DNA of 64,000 nucleotides from Geminicoccaceae bacterium (GTDB taxonomy: Bacteria; Pseudomonadota; Alphaproteobacteria; Geminicoccales; Geminicoccaceae). Each line of letters opens with the position of its first letter. Positions within the stretch are counted from its first letter, which is position 1. The stretch lies in NCBI GenBank assembly GCA_028279345.1, contig JANQNY010000086.1:22512-86511 (forward strand). The letters run 5' to 3'. Below are positions 46,280-53,434 of the stretch, one piece after another. Below the pieces are notes generated by a model. The model had not been told where the DNA came from, ran no database searches, and saw only the letters and a list, made by a program, of their open reading frames with translations. The position numbers were made by a program, and so were the translations under genes.

Positions 46280-46657
46280 ATGGTGACAGAACCGGCGCTG
46301 AACGTCTTGGGTGAGCCGCTCGAGCCCTGCTCGCTGGCGCCGCTCACGGGCTTCTACCGCGATGGCTGCTGCAACACCGGTCCCGAGGACTTGGGGGCGC
46401 ACGTGGTTTGCGCCGAGATGACCGCGGACTTTTTGGAGTTCAGCGCGCAGCAGGGCAACGACCTGTCGACGCCGCGTCCCGAGTTCGGTTTCGCGGGCCT
46501 CAAGGAGGGGGATCGCTGGTGCCTGTGCGCCGCGCGCTGGCAGGAGGCGTTCGTCGCAGGGATGGCGCCCCGCGTTGTCTTGAAGAGCACCCATGCCCGG
46601 GCGCTCGAGATCTGTGGCCTGGAGGAGCTCAAGGCGTTCGCCATGGATCTGAGCTAG
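46280..46657 (+). CDS. DUF2237 family protein
   Basis: 125 aa. NVLGEPLEPCSLAPLTGFYRDGCCNTGPEDLGAHVVCAEMT and GDRWCLCAARWQEA are the conserved DUF2237 (COG3651) blocks with four to five conserved cysteines. Frequently found in bacteria and plants, function unknown; the cysteines suggest metal or redox chemistry. ATG 46280 starts just before the conserved block. Divergent from the dehydratase gene with 100 bp between. Confidence 0.88.
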   Translation: MVTEPALNVLGEPLEPCSLAPLTGFYRDGCCNTGPEDLGAHVVCAEMTADFLEFSAQQGNDLSTPRPEFGFAGLKEGDRWCLCAARWQEAFVAGMAPRVVLKSTHARALEICGLEELKAFAMDLS

Positions 46658-47015
46658 GCGTGTGGCGAACACACGCTTATCCCCAAAATGATTGCATTTG
46701 AAACTATTTGGTTGCGCCAGGCGGTTTCTCGTGGTCTAACGCCTGTGGATTGTTGAGCGTCCTGCCCCTTGGCGCAAGGCCGCAGCGACGGTCTGGCTTG
46801 TGAGGGTCAGCGCTTGGAGACGAGCGCTTCGGCGCCGGTTACCTGGCCGAGATCTTGCGCCCATGAGGCGTCGGCGGAGCCCGGGGACCGCGGAGTAGGG
46901 GCCGCAAGGCGAGCCTGTCAGGGAGCGGACGGCCGGTGCTGATGCGCCGGCCGTCGTCGTTCCGGCCGTTGGTTGGGACGGAGGAGGCAGCGTCGTCGAC
47001 GTTGCGAGCACGCTC
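46658..47015. other. Decayed spacer upstream of the DUF2783 remnant
   Basis: 358 bp without an intact gene. A short AT-rich stretch (46670-46740) follows the DUF2237 stop. From there the sequence is GC-rich and contains protein-like fragments in changing frames. One example is a stretch around 46815-46865 that would read GDERFGAGYLAEILRP before a stop. This looks like eroded coding sequence next to the frameshifted DUF2783 gene, but I cannot name the original protein. Confidence 0.3.
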
Positions 47016-47209
47016 TTGGTCGATGGTCGTTTGGATGACCCGGACGGCATCTACGAGCGTCTGCTCAAGACGCACGTTGGGTTGACGCCAAGCAGAGCGT
47101 CGCCTGCAACGCCCGGCTCGTCCTCATTCTCATGAATCAGATCGGCGACCAAGACGTGCTGGCCGAAGCGCTGACGCAGGCACGCCGCGTGACGACCGCC
47201 GGGACCTGA
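47016..47209 (+). pseudogene. Frameshifted DUF2783 gene
   Basis: One frame gives LVDGRLDDPDGIYERLLKTHVGLT, and a second frame shifted by the loss of one base continues as KQSVACNARLVLILMNQIGD and VLAEALTQARR to a TGA at 47207-47209. Joined, they make the whole DUF2783 domain (LDDPDGxYExLxxxHxGL...NARLVLxLxNxIGDxxVLxEAxxxAR), normally a ~60-aa stand-alone protein beside flavin monooxygenase genes. The shift lies at about 47085-47092. It could also be a sequencing error. No good ATG start is visible; TTG 47016 is in frame. Confidence 0.6.
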
Positions 47210-47544
47210 CCGCACTGGGCGGCGTACGGCGCGTCTCGAGCGATAGGCACGTTGACCCGATGCTGCTCAGTTGTTTGTGACAACCATGTGCATGCTTTGG
47301 TCGTCGTTTCGCCATTTCGTCATGGCATTGTCACTAATGCGCGGCTTTTCCTCCTGACTCCACGGTTTTTCCACAGCATTCGCCGCGCTTCTGTCAATTT
47401 AAGCTAAACTGTCTAATTTTTGTCACTAAACTTATCATGCCGCCGCATCTCGATCACGACTTGCCACGTTGGTGAGGTAGCGGCATTTTGTCGAGACAAG
47501 AAACCGGCGTGAAACGTCGGAACTGGTGGATGAGGAAGATCGAC
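47210..47544 (+). promoter_or_regulatory. AT-rich leader of the three-gene channel operon
   Basis: 335 bp without a gene. From about 47260 the sequence is distinctly AT-richer than the surroundings, with runs such as TTTTTCC, AATTTAAG and AATTTTTG between 47365 and 47440. That is what one expects of a promoter region for the operon starting at 47545. I could not fix a specific -35/-10 pair. The frame of the first gene is open up to a TTG at 47488. Confidence 0.35.
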
Positions 47545-48267
47545 ATGCAGCCGTTACTCGAAGGGGGCGCGCTGCGCTCCCAATTTGCGTTGGGCGACTG
47601 GCCCAGGTGGGCTGGTGCCGCGCGCGTCGGAGAGGGCGAGCGGACGCGCTCGTTGCTCGTTCTTCGCTTTACGCTTTTGAACATGATCGGGCTGGCGCTG
47701 GTCGCCGCGGCGTGGCTCCAGGGCTGGATCGCACCACTGTTCGCCGGCTCGGCACAGTGGATGGTGGTGATCATCGTGCTGACCTTCACGTTCGGTCTCG
47801 TCTGGTGCGGACGGCTCTTGATGGACACCGGAGCTGAGCTGGATCAGGTGAAGTCGGGGCGGCTGCGGCCGGGCTCCCGCGTGAGCCGCTACCTCGCGGC
47901 GCTCGCGGGCTCAGGCAAGGGGCGGCGGCGCGCGTTGGAACAGTCCTTGAAGATCAAGCTGCGCGCCCGCATCGCCGGCGTGCGCCATATCGCCGGTAGC
48001 CTCGTCTTCTTGGGTCTCATTGGCACGGTGCTGGGCTTCATGATCGCGCTTTCCGGCATCGATCCGGCCCAGGCCGGCGATCCCGCGGCCGTGGCACCGA
48101 TGGTCGCCAGGCTGATCGACGGCATGGGGCTGGCGCTCAGCACGACGTTGACGGGCGCCGTCCTGAACCTCTGGCTGATGGGTAATGTCCGGATGCTCGA
48201 GCATGGCACGGCGAAGCTCTATGCCGAACTTATCGAGCGCGGGGCGGCCGACGATGATGCGACCTGA
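47545..48267 (+). CDS. MotA/TolQ/ExbB-like proton channel protein
   Basis: 240 aa. Two hydrophobic helices (about 37-60 and 66-88), a basic cytoplasmic stretch, then two more helices: GSLVFLGLIGTVLGFMIAL (151-169) and IDGMGLALSTTLTGAVLNLWL (191-211). These match the two pore helices of the ExbB/TolQ/MotA superfamily, including G-L-I-G-T-V-x-G and the Thr/Ser-rich last helix. It is longer at the N-terminus than ExbB. ATG 47545 has AGGA eight bases upstream; ATG 47530 is an alternative. The next gene starts inside its end. Confidence 0.8.
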   Translation: MQPLLEGGALRSQFALGDWPRWAGAARVGEGERTRSLLVLRFTLLNMIGLALVAAAWLQGWIAPLFAGSAQWMVVIIVLTFTFGLVWCGRLLMDTGAELDQVKSGRLRPGSRVSRYLAALAGSGKGRRRALEQSLKIKLRARIAGVRHIAGSLVFLGLIGTVLGFMIALSGIDPAQAGDPAAVAPMVARLIDGMGLALSTTLTGAVLNLWLMGNVRMLEHGTAKLYAELIERGAADDDAT

Positions 48268-48865
48268 CGACCTGTTCGAGGACAGCGAGAGCACCGTCTT
48301 TCGCGATGTGCTGATGCTGGCGCTCGCCGGGTTCATGGCGATCGTCATTTTGCTGTTGCCGCACCTGCATCCGCCCGGCGAGCAGTCGACCGCCTCCGCC
48401 GTGCCGCCGGGCAATGTGATGGTCGAAGCACGTTGGGCCGATGGGCTGGCGACCGATGTGGACCTGTGGGTGCAGGCGCCGGGCGACGTTCCCGTCGGCT
48501 ACTCCAACAAGGGCGGGGTGGTCTTCAACCTGCTGCGCGATGATCTGGGCATGCGCGCCGACGCCACGCCCTTGAACTATGAGGTCAGCTACTCGCGCGG
48601 CATCTTCGCCGGCGAGTACATCGTCAACCTGCATTTTTACCGCAATGACGAGGCCAAGGGCACGGTCGTGCCCGCGACGGTGCTGGTGAGCGTCAAGCCC
48701 GATCCGGATAGAAGCGCCAAGCAGATCCTGATGAGCGAGGTGCGGCTTGCGCGCGAAGGGCAGGAGGTGACGGTGTTTCGCTTCAGCCTCGACGAGCGCG
48801 GCGCGCTGGTTCCGGGCAGCGTGCACGGCCTGCCCAAGTCCCTGCGCAAAGGGAGCAAGGCATGA
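48254..48865 (+). CDS. ExbD/MotB-like single-helix protein with beta-rich periplasmic domain
   Basis: 203 aa. A short cytoplasmic start, then FRDVLMLALAGFMAIVILLL (16-35), a single helix with D18 at its beginning, exactly where ExbD/TolR/MotB carry the ion-binding Asp. The outside part (about 50-150) is strand-rich: VEARWADGLATDVDLWVQAP, YSNKGGVVFNLLRDDLG, YEVSYSRGIFAGEYIVNLHF. The VDLWVxxPG pattern resembles DUF2135-like beta sandwiches. There is no OmpA peptidoglycan domain and no usual ExbD domain. It overlaps both neighbours by a few bases. Confidence 0.75.
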   Translation: MMRPDDLFEDSESTVFRDVLMLALAGFMAIVILLLPHLHPPGEQSTASAVPPGNVMVEARWADGLATDVDLWVQAPGDVPVGYSNKGGVVFNLLRDDLGMRADATPLNYEVSYSRGIFAGEYIVNLHFYRNDEAKGTVVPATVLVSVKPDPDRSAKQILMSEVRLAREGQEVTVFRFSLDERGALVPGSVHGLPKSLRKGSKA

Positions 48866-49386
48866 CGCTCGTGCCTCTTTCCTATAGTGCGATGGTGGCG
48901 CTCGCCGCCGCGATCGCGGCGTTGGCACTCTGGGCGCGCGTGCGCCGCTCGCTCAAGATCGCCGTCTTGAGCCTCACCGCTGTTTGGCTCGTCGTCGCCT
49001 ATGTCTCGCTGTCGGAGCTGTTGAGCCGACCGAAGCCCGTCGACCTCGAGTTCGTGCGTGCGAGCGTTGCCGAAGCGGAGGTGCTGGCGGGTCGGATCGT
49101 CGAGGACGAGGCGATCTATCTCTGGCTCGACCTGGACGAACTGCGGGAGCCGAGGGCCTATCGGCTACCCTTCGATCGCGACACGGCCGAGGAGCTGCGC
49201 AAAGCCCTGGAGGCGGGTGCACGCGACGGGGTCGGCGTGCGCATGCGTCTACCGTTCGAGCCCAGCCTCGACGACGGCGAGCCGCGCTTCTATGCGCCAC
49301 CACAGCCGAAACTGCCCATGAAGCCCGATGATGACGGCGGTGGTCGGGCGCCGTTCCGCTTCAAGAGTCCGGGACAGCCCGCCTAG
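48862..49386 (+). CDS. Two-helix membrane protein, third member of the channel operon
   Basis: 174 aa. Hydrophobic helices at about 8-25 and 34-52 are joined by a basic loop (WARVRRSLK). A soluble domain follows with EDEAIYLWLDLDELREPRAYRLPFDRDTAEELRKALEAG, then a Pro/Asp/Gly-rich tail. No known family recognised. ATG 48862 overlaps the previous stop as ATGA, so the three products are made together. It is presumably a dedicated partner of the ExbB/ExbD-like pair. Confidence 0.7.
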   Translation: MTLVPLSYSAMVALAAAIAALALWARVRRSLKIAVLSLTAVWLVVAYVSLSELLSRPKPVDLEFVRASVAEAEVLAGRIVEDEAIYLWLDLDELREPRAYRLPFDRDTAEELRKALEAGARDGVGVRMRLPFEPSLDDGEPRFYAPPQPKLPMKPDDDGGGRAPFRFKSPGQPA

Positions 49387-49478
49387 TGGGGGTGGCCGTT
49401 GGGCGCTGCCGGCGCTAGTTCCCGCGTCTTGGCGCGTGGCTCCGGCGATGTTGCCGGAGGCGCGACGAGCGAGGGCCA

Positions 49479-49817
49479 ATGGAGATGAGCGTATCTGTGC
49501 GCGTCGCATGGCTATACACAACGTTTGCCGACATGGATCAGGCGGCAGCTTTTGCCGACGCCGTTTTGGAGGAGAGGTTGGCCGCGTGTGTGAACGCGCT
49601 GCCGTCGATGCGCTCATTCTATCGATGGCAAGGAGAGACGCGGCACGACGCCGAGATCGCCTGTCTGGTGAAGACCCACTCTGATCTCAAGGGCGCGCTG
49701 CTCGCGTTTGCCAAGACGAACCACCCCTACGAGACACCGGCGCTCTTGTGGTTCGACACAGACGAGGCAGGCGCCGAGTTCGCCGCCTGGATCGCGGCCG
49801 AGACCCGCAGCGGTTGA
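49479..49817 (+). CDS. cutA: CutA1 divalent-cation tolerance protein
   Basis: 112 aa. CutA1 forms very stable trimers; it was linked to copper tolerance but its real role is unclear. Conserved: LYTTFADMDQAAAFADAVLEERLAACVN, SFYRWQGE, CLVKTH and NHPYETPALLWF. ATG 49479 or 49485 may be the start. Ninety bases after the channel operon. Confidence 0.9.
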   Translation: MEMSVSVRVAWLYTTFADMDQAAAFADAVLEERLAACVNALPSMRSFYRWQGETRHDAEIACLVKTHSDLKGALLAFAKTNHPYETPALLWFDTDEAGAEFAAWIAAETRSG

Positions 49818-49839
49818 GGAAGGGGCTGGGGCCAAGCAC

Positions 49840-50874
49840 TCAGGCGGCGGGTACGGCCAGAGGCGTGCCACGATCCGTTGCCTGCGCAATCAGCGGCACC
49901 AGCGGACGCTCGGCGCGCGGACCAAATTGTTGGATGATGAGGCCAGCGGAGAGCGAGCCCAGCCGCGCGCTGACGTGCACGTCGAGCCCGTTGGCTAAGC
50001 CGTAGAGAAAGCCGGCCGCGAAGAGATCACCCGCGCCGGTGGTGTCGACAAGCCGACCGATCTCCGCGGCATCGACCACGTGGACCTCATCGCCGGCCAG
50101 GACGACGCAGCCCTTCGGCCCCCGGGTCAGCGCCGCGACCTCGACCTTGCCGCGGATTGCCTGCAGTGCCTCGTCGAAGTCGGCCGCCTCATAGAGGCTC
50201 GTGACCTCGGCCTCGTTGGCGAACACGAGATCGACATGACCGTCGACCAGCTCGCGGAACTCCGCGCGCCAACGGTCCACGCAGAACGGATCGGAGAGGC
50301 TCAGCGCCACCTGGCGTCCAACCCGGTGCGCATGCGTTGCCGCCTTGAGGCACGCCGCCTTCGCGTCGGGCTTGTCCCAGAGATAGCCTTCGAGCAGCGT
50401 GATACGTGCACTCTCGATCAACGCGGTGTCGAGGTCGGCCGGGCCGAGCTCCGTGCACGCGCCGAGATAGGTCGCCATGGTCCGCTGCGCGTCCGGGTGA
50501 ACGAAGACAAGGCAGCGGGCCGTGGGTGAGCCGCTGGTCGCCGGCGCGTTGTTGAACACGACGCCCGAAGCGCGGCAATCGTGCGCGAACACGGCGCCGA
50601 ACTGATCGTCGCGGACGCGTCCGATATAGCCGGCCCGCCCGCCGAGGGCCGCAAGGGCCGCCATCGAGTTGGCGCAACTGCCCCCGGACATCTCGACCGA
50701 CGGCCCCAACTTAGCGTAGAGCGCGTCCGATTGCGTTGCGTCGACGAGGGTCATCGCGCCGACATCGAGCCCAGCATCGGCGACGACCGACGCTTCGGCC
50801 GGCCCGATCACGTCGACGATGGCGTTGCCGATGCCGACGACATCGAGTTCCGAGGCTTGGCCCGTGGTGCTCAT
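49840..50874 (-). CDS. PfkB-family sugar/adenosine kinase
   Basis: 344 aa ribokinase-fold enzyme. The N-terminal GIGNAIVDVIG, GGSCANSMAALAALGG and the C-terminal DTTGAGDLFAAGFLYGL (anion hole and catalytic Asp) are clear. Alphaproteobacterial members with this layout are usually called adenosine kinases, but other nucleosides or sugars are possible. ATG 50874 starts the family core. Convergent with cutA. Confidence 0.88.
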   Translation of the reverse strand: MSTTGQASELDVVGIGNAIVDVIGPAEASVVADAGLDVGAMTLVDATQSDALYAKLGPSVEMSGGSCANSMAALAALGGRAGYIGRVRDDQFGAVFAHDCRASGVVFNNAPATSGSPTARCLVFVHPDAQRTMATYLGACTELGPADLDTALIESARITLLEGYLWDKPDAKAACLKAATHAHRVGRQVALSLSDPFCVDRWRAEFRELVDGHVDLVFANEAEVTSLYEAADFDEALQAIRGKVEVAALTRGPKGCVVLAGDEVHVVDAAEIGRLVDTTGAGDLFAAGFLYGLANGLDVHVSARLGSLSAGLIIQQFGPRAERPLVPLIAQATDRGTPLAVPAA

Positions 50875-50948
50875 GAGCGCTCCGAGAATGGCGCCCGGAG
50901 CATAGGCAGGCGGCTGCGCACCGCAAGGCCAGCTCGAAGGAGAGCAGA

Positions 50949-51629
50949 ATGGTCCGTGATATCGGGCGGGTGCTGGCCCAACTTGACGACGCACGGCTGT
51001 GGCGGATCGTCGTCAAGGCGGCGCTAGCGGCGTTGGTGTTGTTGGCGCTCGTCGTCACGGCCATCACGACGGCCGCGAACTGGTTCGTGGCGACCGGCTA
51101 TGGTTGGCTGGACGCTTTGGCGCCCTGGCTTGCCGGCACTGGGAGTGTCGTCCTCGCCCTGCTCGTGTTGCCGCTCGCCGCCATGAGCGTGCTTGGGCTG
51201 TTCGTCGACGACGTCGCCGCCGCCGTGGAGGCCCGGTGCTATCCCGACCTGCCACCAGCGACGCCGCTAGGCATCGCCGCGGGTGCCGTCCAATCCTTGC
51301 GGCTGCTGCTTGTTGCCGGCGTCCTGAACCTCCTCGCGTTGCCCTTCTATCTTCTGCTGCCCGGTCTGAACGTGGTCCTATTTCTGATACTGAACGGGTA
51401 CTTGCTCGGGCGGGAGTATTTCGAGGCGGTGGCGACCCGCCGGTTGACGTCGTCCGCCGCTGCCGCCCTCCGTCGTGAGCACCGCGGCGCGGTCTTCGCC
51501 GCCGGTGTGCTGATCGCTGCGGTTGCTTTGGTACCTGGTGTCAACCTGTTGGTGCCGGTTCTTGGGACGGCGCTGATGGTTCATCGGGTCCAGCGGCTGT
51601 GGCGGCCGCCCGGTGGTCCAAATCAATGA
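50949..51629 (+). CDS. EI24-domain (CysZ-like) membrane protein
   Basis: 226 aa with four to five hydrophobic segments and the EI24 signature in NVVLFLILNGYLLGREYFEAVATRRL. CysZ homologues mediate sulfate uptake, but many alphaproteobacterial EI24 proteins are uncharacterised. GGAG lies upstream of ATG 50949. Divergent from the kinase gene; 97 bp upstream of the bactofilin gene. Confidence 0.85.
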   Translation: MVRDIGRVLAQLDDARLWRIVVKAALAALVLLALVVTAITTAANWFVATGYGWLDALAPWLAGTGSVVLALLVLPLAAMSVLGLFVDDVAAAVEARCYPDLPPATPLGIAAGAVQSLRLLLVAGVLNLLALPFYLLLPGLNVVLFLILNGYLLGREYFEAVATRRLTSSAAAALRREHRGAVFAAGVLIAAVALVPGVNLLVPVLGTALMVHRVQRLWRPPGGPNQ

Positions 51630-51726
51630 TGACGGATATCCACTTCAGGTAGCGAAAGATACGTTGTCAGGAACCCAGTGGATGATTATCGTGATTGTGT
51701 GCCGCGGCAAGATGTGAGGAAGTTCC

Positions 51727-52305
51727 ATGATTCGTAGACGCGAGAGCGTGGGCGGTGAGGACTTGGACGTCCGCGAGACGGAGATGCGCTTGGCGCTGCC
51801 GCGACGCGTCGTCGACATCCCGGTCGCCTCGTCGAACCCGACACATGGACCGTCGTCGTCGGCAGTGAGCCGCGTGGCCGTCGGCGGCGACTTGGCGCCG
51901 ACCGCGTTCAGTCACGATCCGCATACGGACTCCGCCAGTGAGGCGCGCCAGCTTCTGATTGGCCGGGGTATTCGTGTGGAGGGCGCGGTCGAGGGCTGCG
52001 AGCACCTCATCGTCGAAGGTGAGCTGAAGGCGACCCTCGAGACGACCGGGCGTGTCGTCGTGCGTGATCAAGCCCGATTCGAAGGCGAGGGCGAGGTGGA
52101 AACGGCCGAGATCGCAGGCCTGTTCGAGGGTAGTCTCACGGTGCGTGGTCGGCTCCTGGTTCGGTCGACGGGTCGTGTTTGCGGTGACATTCACTTCGGC
52201 GAGTTGGAGGTCGAGCGCGGCGGACAAATCGCGGGCAAGGTCGACGCTCACGGCCGTGGTCCACAGCTGGCATCGGTCGCCGCGGCCTTCGGTGGAGGCG
52301 ATTGA
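51727..52305 (+). CDS. Bactofilin-family cytoskeletal protein
   Basis: 192 aa. A charged, disordered N-terminus (1-70) is followed by the bactofilin beta-helix: LLIGRGIRVEGAVEGCEHLIVEGELKATL, VVVRDQARFEGEGEVETAEIAGLFEGSLTVRGRLLVRSTGRVCGDI, then GELEVERGGQIAGKV. Bactofilins polymerise on the inner side of the membrane and scaffold cell-wall or shape-determining enzymes. No peptidase or other usual partner lies next to it. Confidence 0.92.
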   Translation: MIRRRESVGGEDLDVRETEMRLALPRRVVDIPVASSNPTHGPSSSAVSRVAVGGDLAPTAFSHDPHTDSASEARQLLIGRGIRVEGAVEGCEHLIVEGELKATLETTGRVVVRDQARFEGEGEVETAEIAGLFEGSLTVRGRLLVRSTGRVCGDIHFGELEVERGGQIAGKVDAHGRGPQLASVAAAFGGGD

Positions 52306-52393
52306 GCCCACGTTTCCTCAGGTCTCGCCCCGCCCCTCGCACACCCGTCTGCCCAAGTAGGGCAGCATTCTCATCAGCGGTCGCAGAACTGCG

Positions 52394-53308
52394 CTAGCCC
52401 TTGTCGTCGGCGCGTGCGCGCCCCTCGAGGATTTCTGGGTCCACGCCCATCGCCTCTGCGAGATTGACCATGCCGCTCCCGCGACGTGCCGGCTGCTGTT
52501 GGCTCGGGTGCGGCACCCAACCGGTGGCGAAGAGGACATCGACAGTTGCTCGGATCCGACCGTGCGCGTCGGCGTGGCGGGCAAGATAGAGTTCGCGTGC
52601 CCGCATCAGCACGTCACGTCTAAGCGGCTTGCGGTTGCGCTCGGCGAGCACGTTGGCCTCGCCGGCCGCGCGCATTTCTGCGAGCAGCGCCAATGGCTCA
52701 GCGTAGGTCAGCGTCAGGCGGTCGACGTCCGCTACCGGCAGGGCGAAGCCCGCGCGTTGCAGCAGAGCGCCGAGATCCCGGACATCGACGAAGGGAGTGA
52801 CCCTTGGGCTCGCGCCGCCGGTAACCTGCAGCTCGCCCTCCATCAGCGCCTGCCGGAGCTCGGTGAGCGTCTCGCCGCCCACGAACGCAAGCAGCAGCAA
52901 TCCGTCCGGTCTGAGCAAGCGGCGGAGCTGCGCCAGCGTGCCCGGCAGATCGTTGACGGCGTGCAGGCTCAACACGCTGAACGCGGCGTCGAAGCTGGCG
53001 TCCCTGAACGGTAGCGCTTCGAAGCTCGCAACGACACGCGCGCCGGGCGCTTCGGCCACCAGCTCCGGTGTCGGATCGGCAGAGACGATCTGCACACCGG
53101 GCCTCCTGGCGGCTAGCGCTCGGCCGAACACGCCGTGTCGGCTGCCCAGATCGAGCACATCGACGAACTCGCGACGGATGTCGTCGAGCCGGTCGAGGAG
53201 TCGTGTTGCGACCTCGTCGAGCAGGAACGTGTTTGCCTTGAGGCTGGCGGCGCGACGTCGCCGCTGCCGGTGCAGAGCCTTCAGATCGAACACGCTAGGG
53301 ACGCTCAT
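52394..53308 (-). CDS. SAM-dependent methyltransferase, NDUFAF5/BioC-like
   Basis: 304 aa. The start SVFDLKALHRQRRRRAASL and NTFLLDEVATRLLDRLDDIRREF are typical of alphaproteobacterial relatives of NDUFAF5, a complex I assembly factor acting on an Arg of a complex I subunit. SAM motif VLDLGSRHGVFGRAL and SVLSLHAVNDLPGTLAQLRRLLRPDG follow. The glycine loop reads LGSRHG rather than LGCGTG. A BioC-type O-methyltransferase is the alternative. ATG 53308 begins the conserved part. Divergent from the cyclase gene. Confidence 0.85.
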   Translation of the reverse strand: MSVPSVFDLKALHRQRRRRAASLKANTFLLDEVATRLLDRLDDIRREFVDVLDLGSRHGVFGRALAARRPGVQIVSADPTPELVAEAPGARVVASFEALPFRDASFDAAFSVLSLHAVNDLPGTLAQLRRLLRPDGLLLLAFVGGETLTELRQALMEGELQVTGGASPRVTPFVDVRDLGALLQRAGFALPVADVDRLTLTYAEPLALLAEMRAAGEANVLAERNRKPLRRDVLMRARELYLARHADAHGRIRATVDVLFATGWVPHPSQQQPARRGSGMVNLAEAMGVDPEILEGRARADDKG

Positions 53309-53434
53309 GACAGGCACTGTGGGGGCAGCCCGATGGCCCGGCAAGGGGGCTCGCCGGGCCGGCGATTTGAGCTTCTACTCAGCGTTGAACGTTTGTCGCG
53401 AGTGGACGAGTTGGTGTCTGCGTGGCATGCATTC

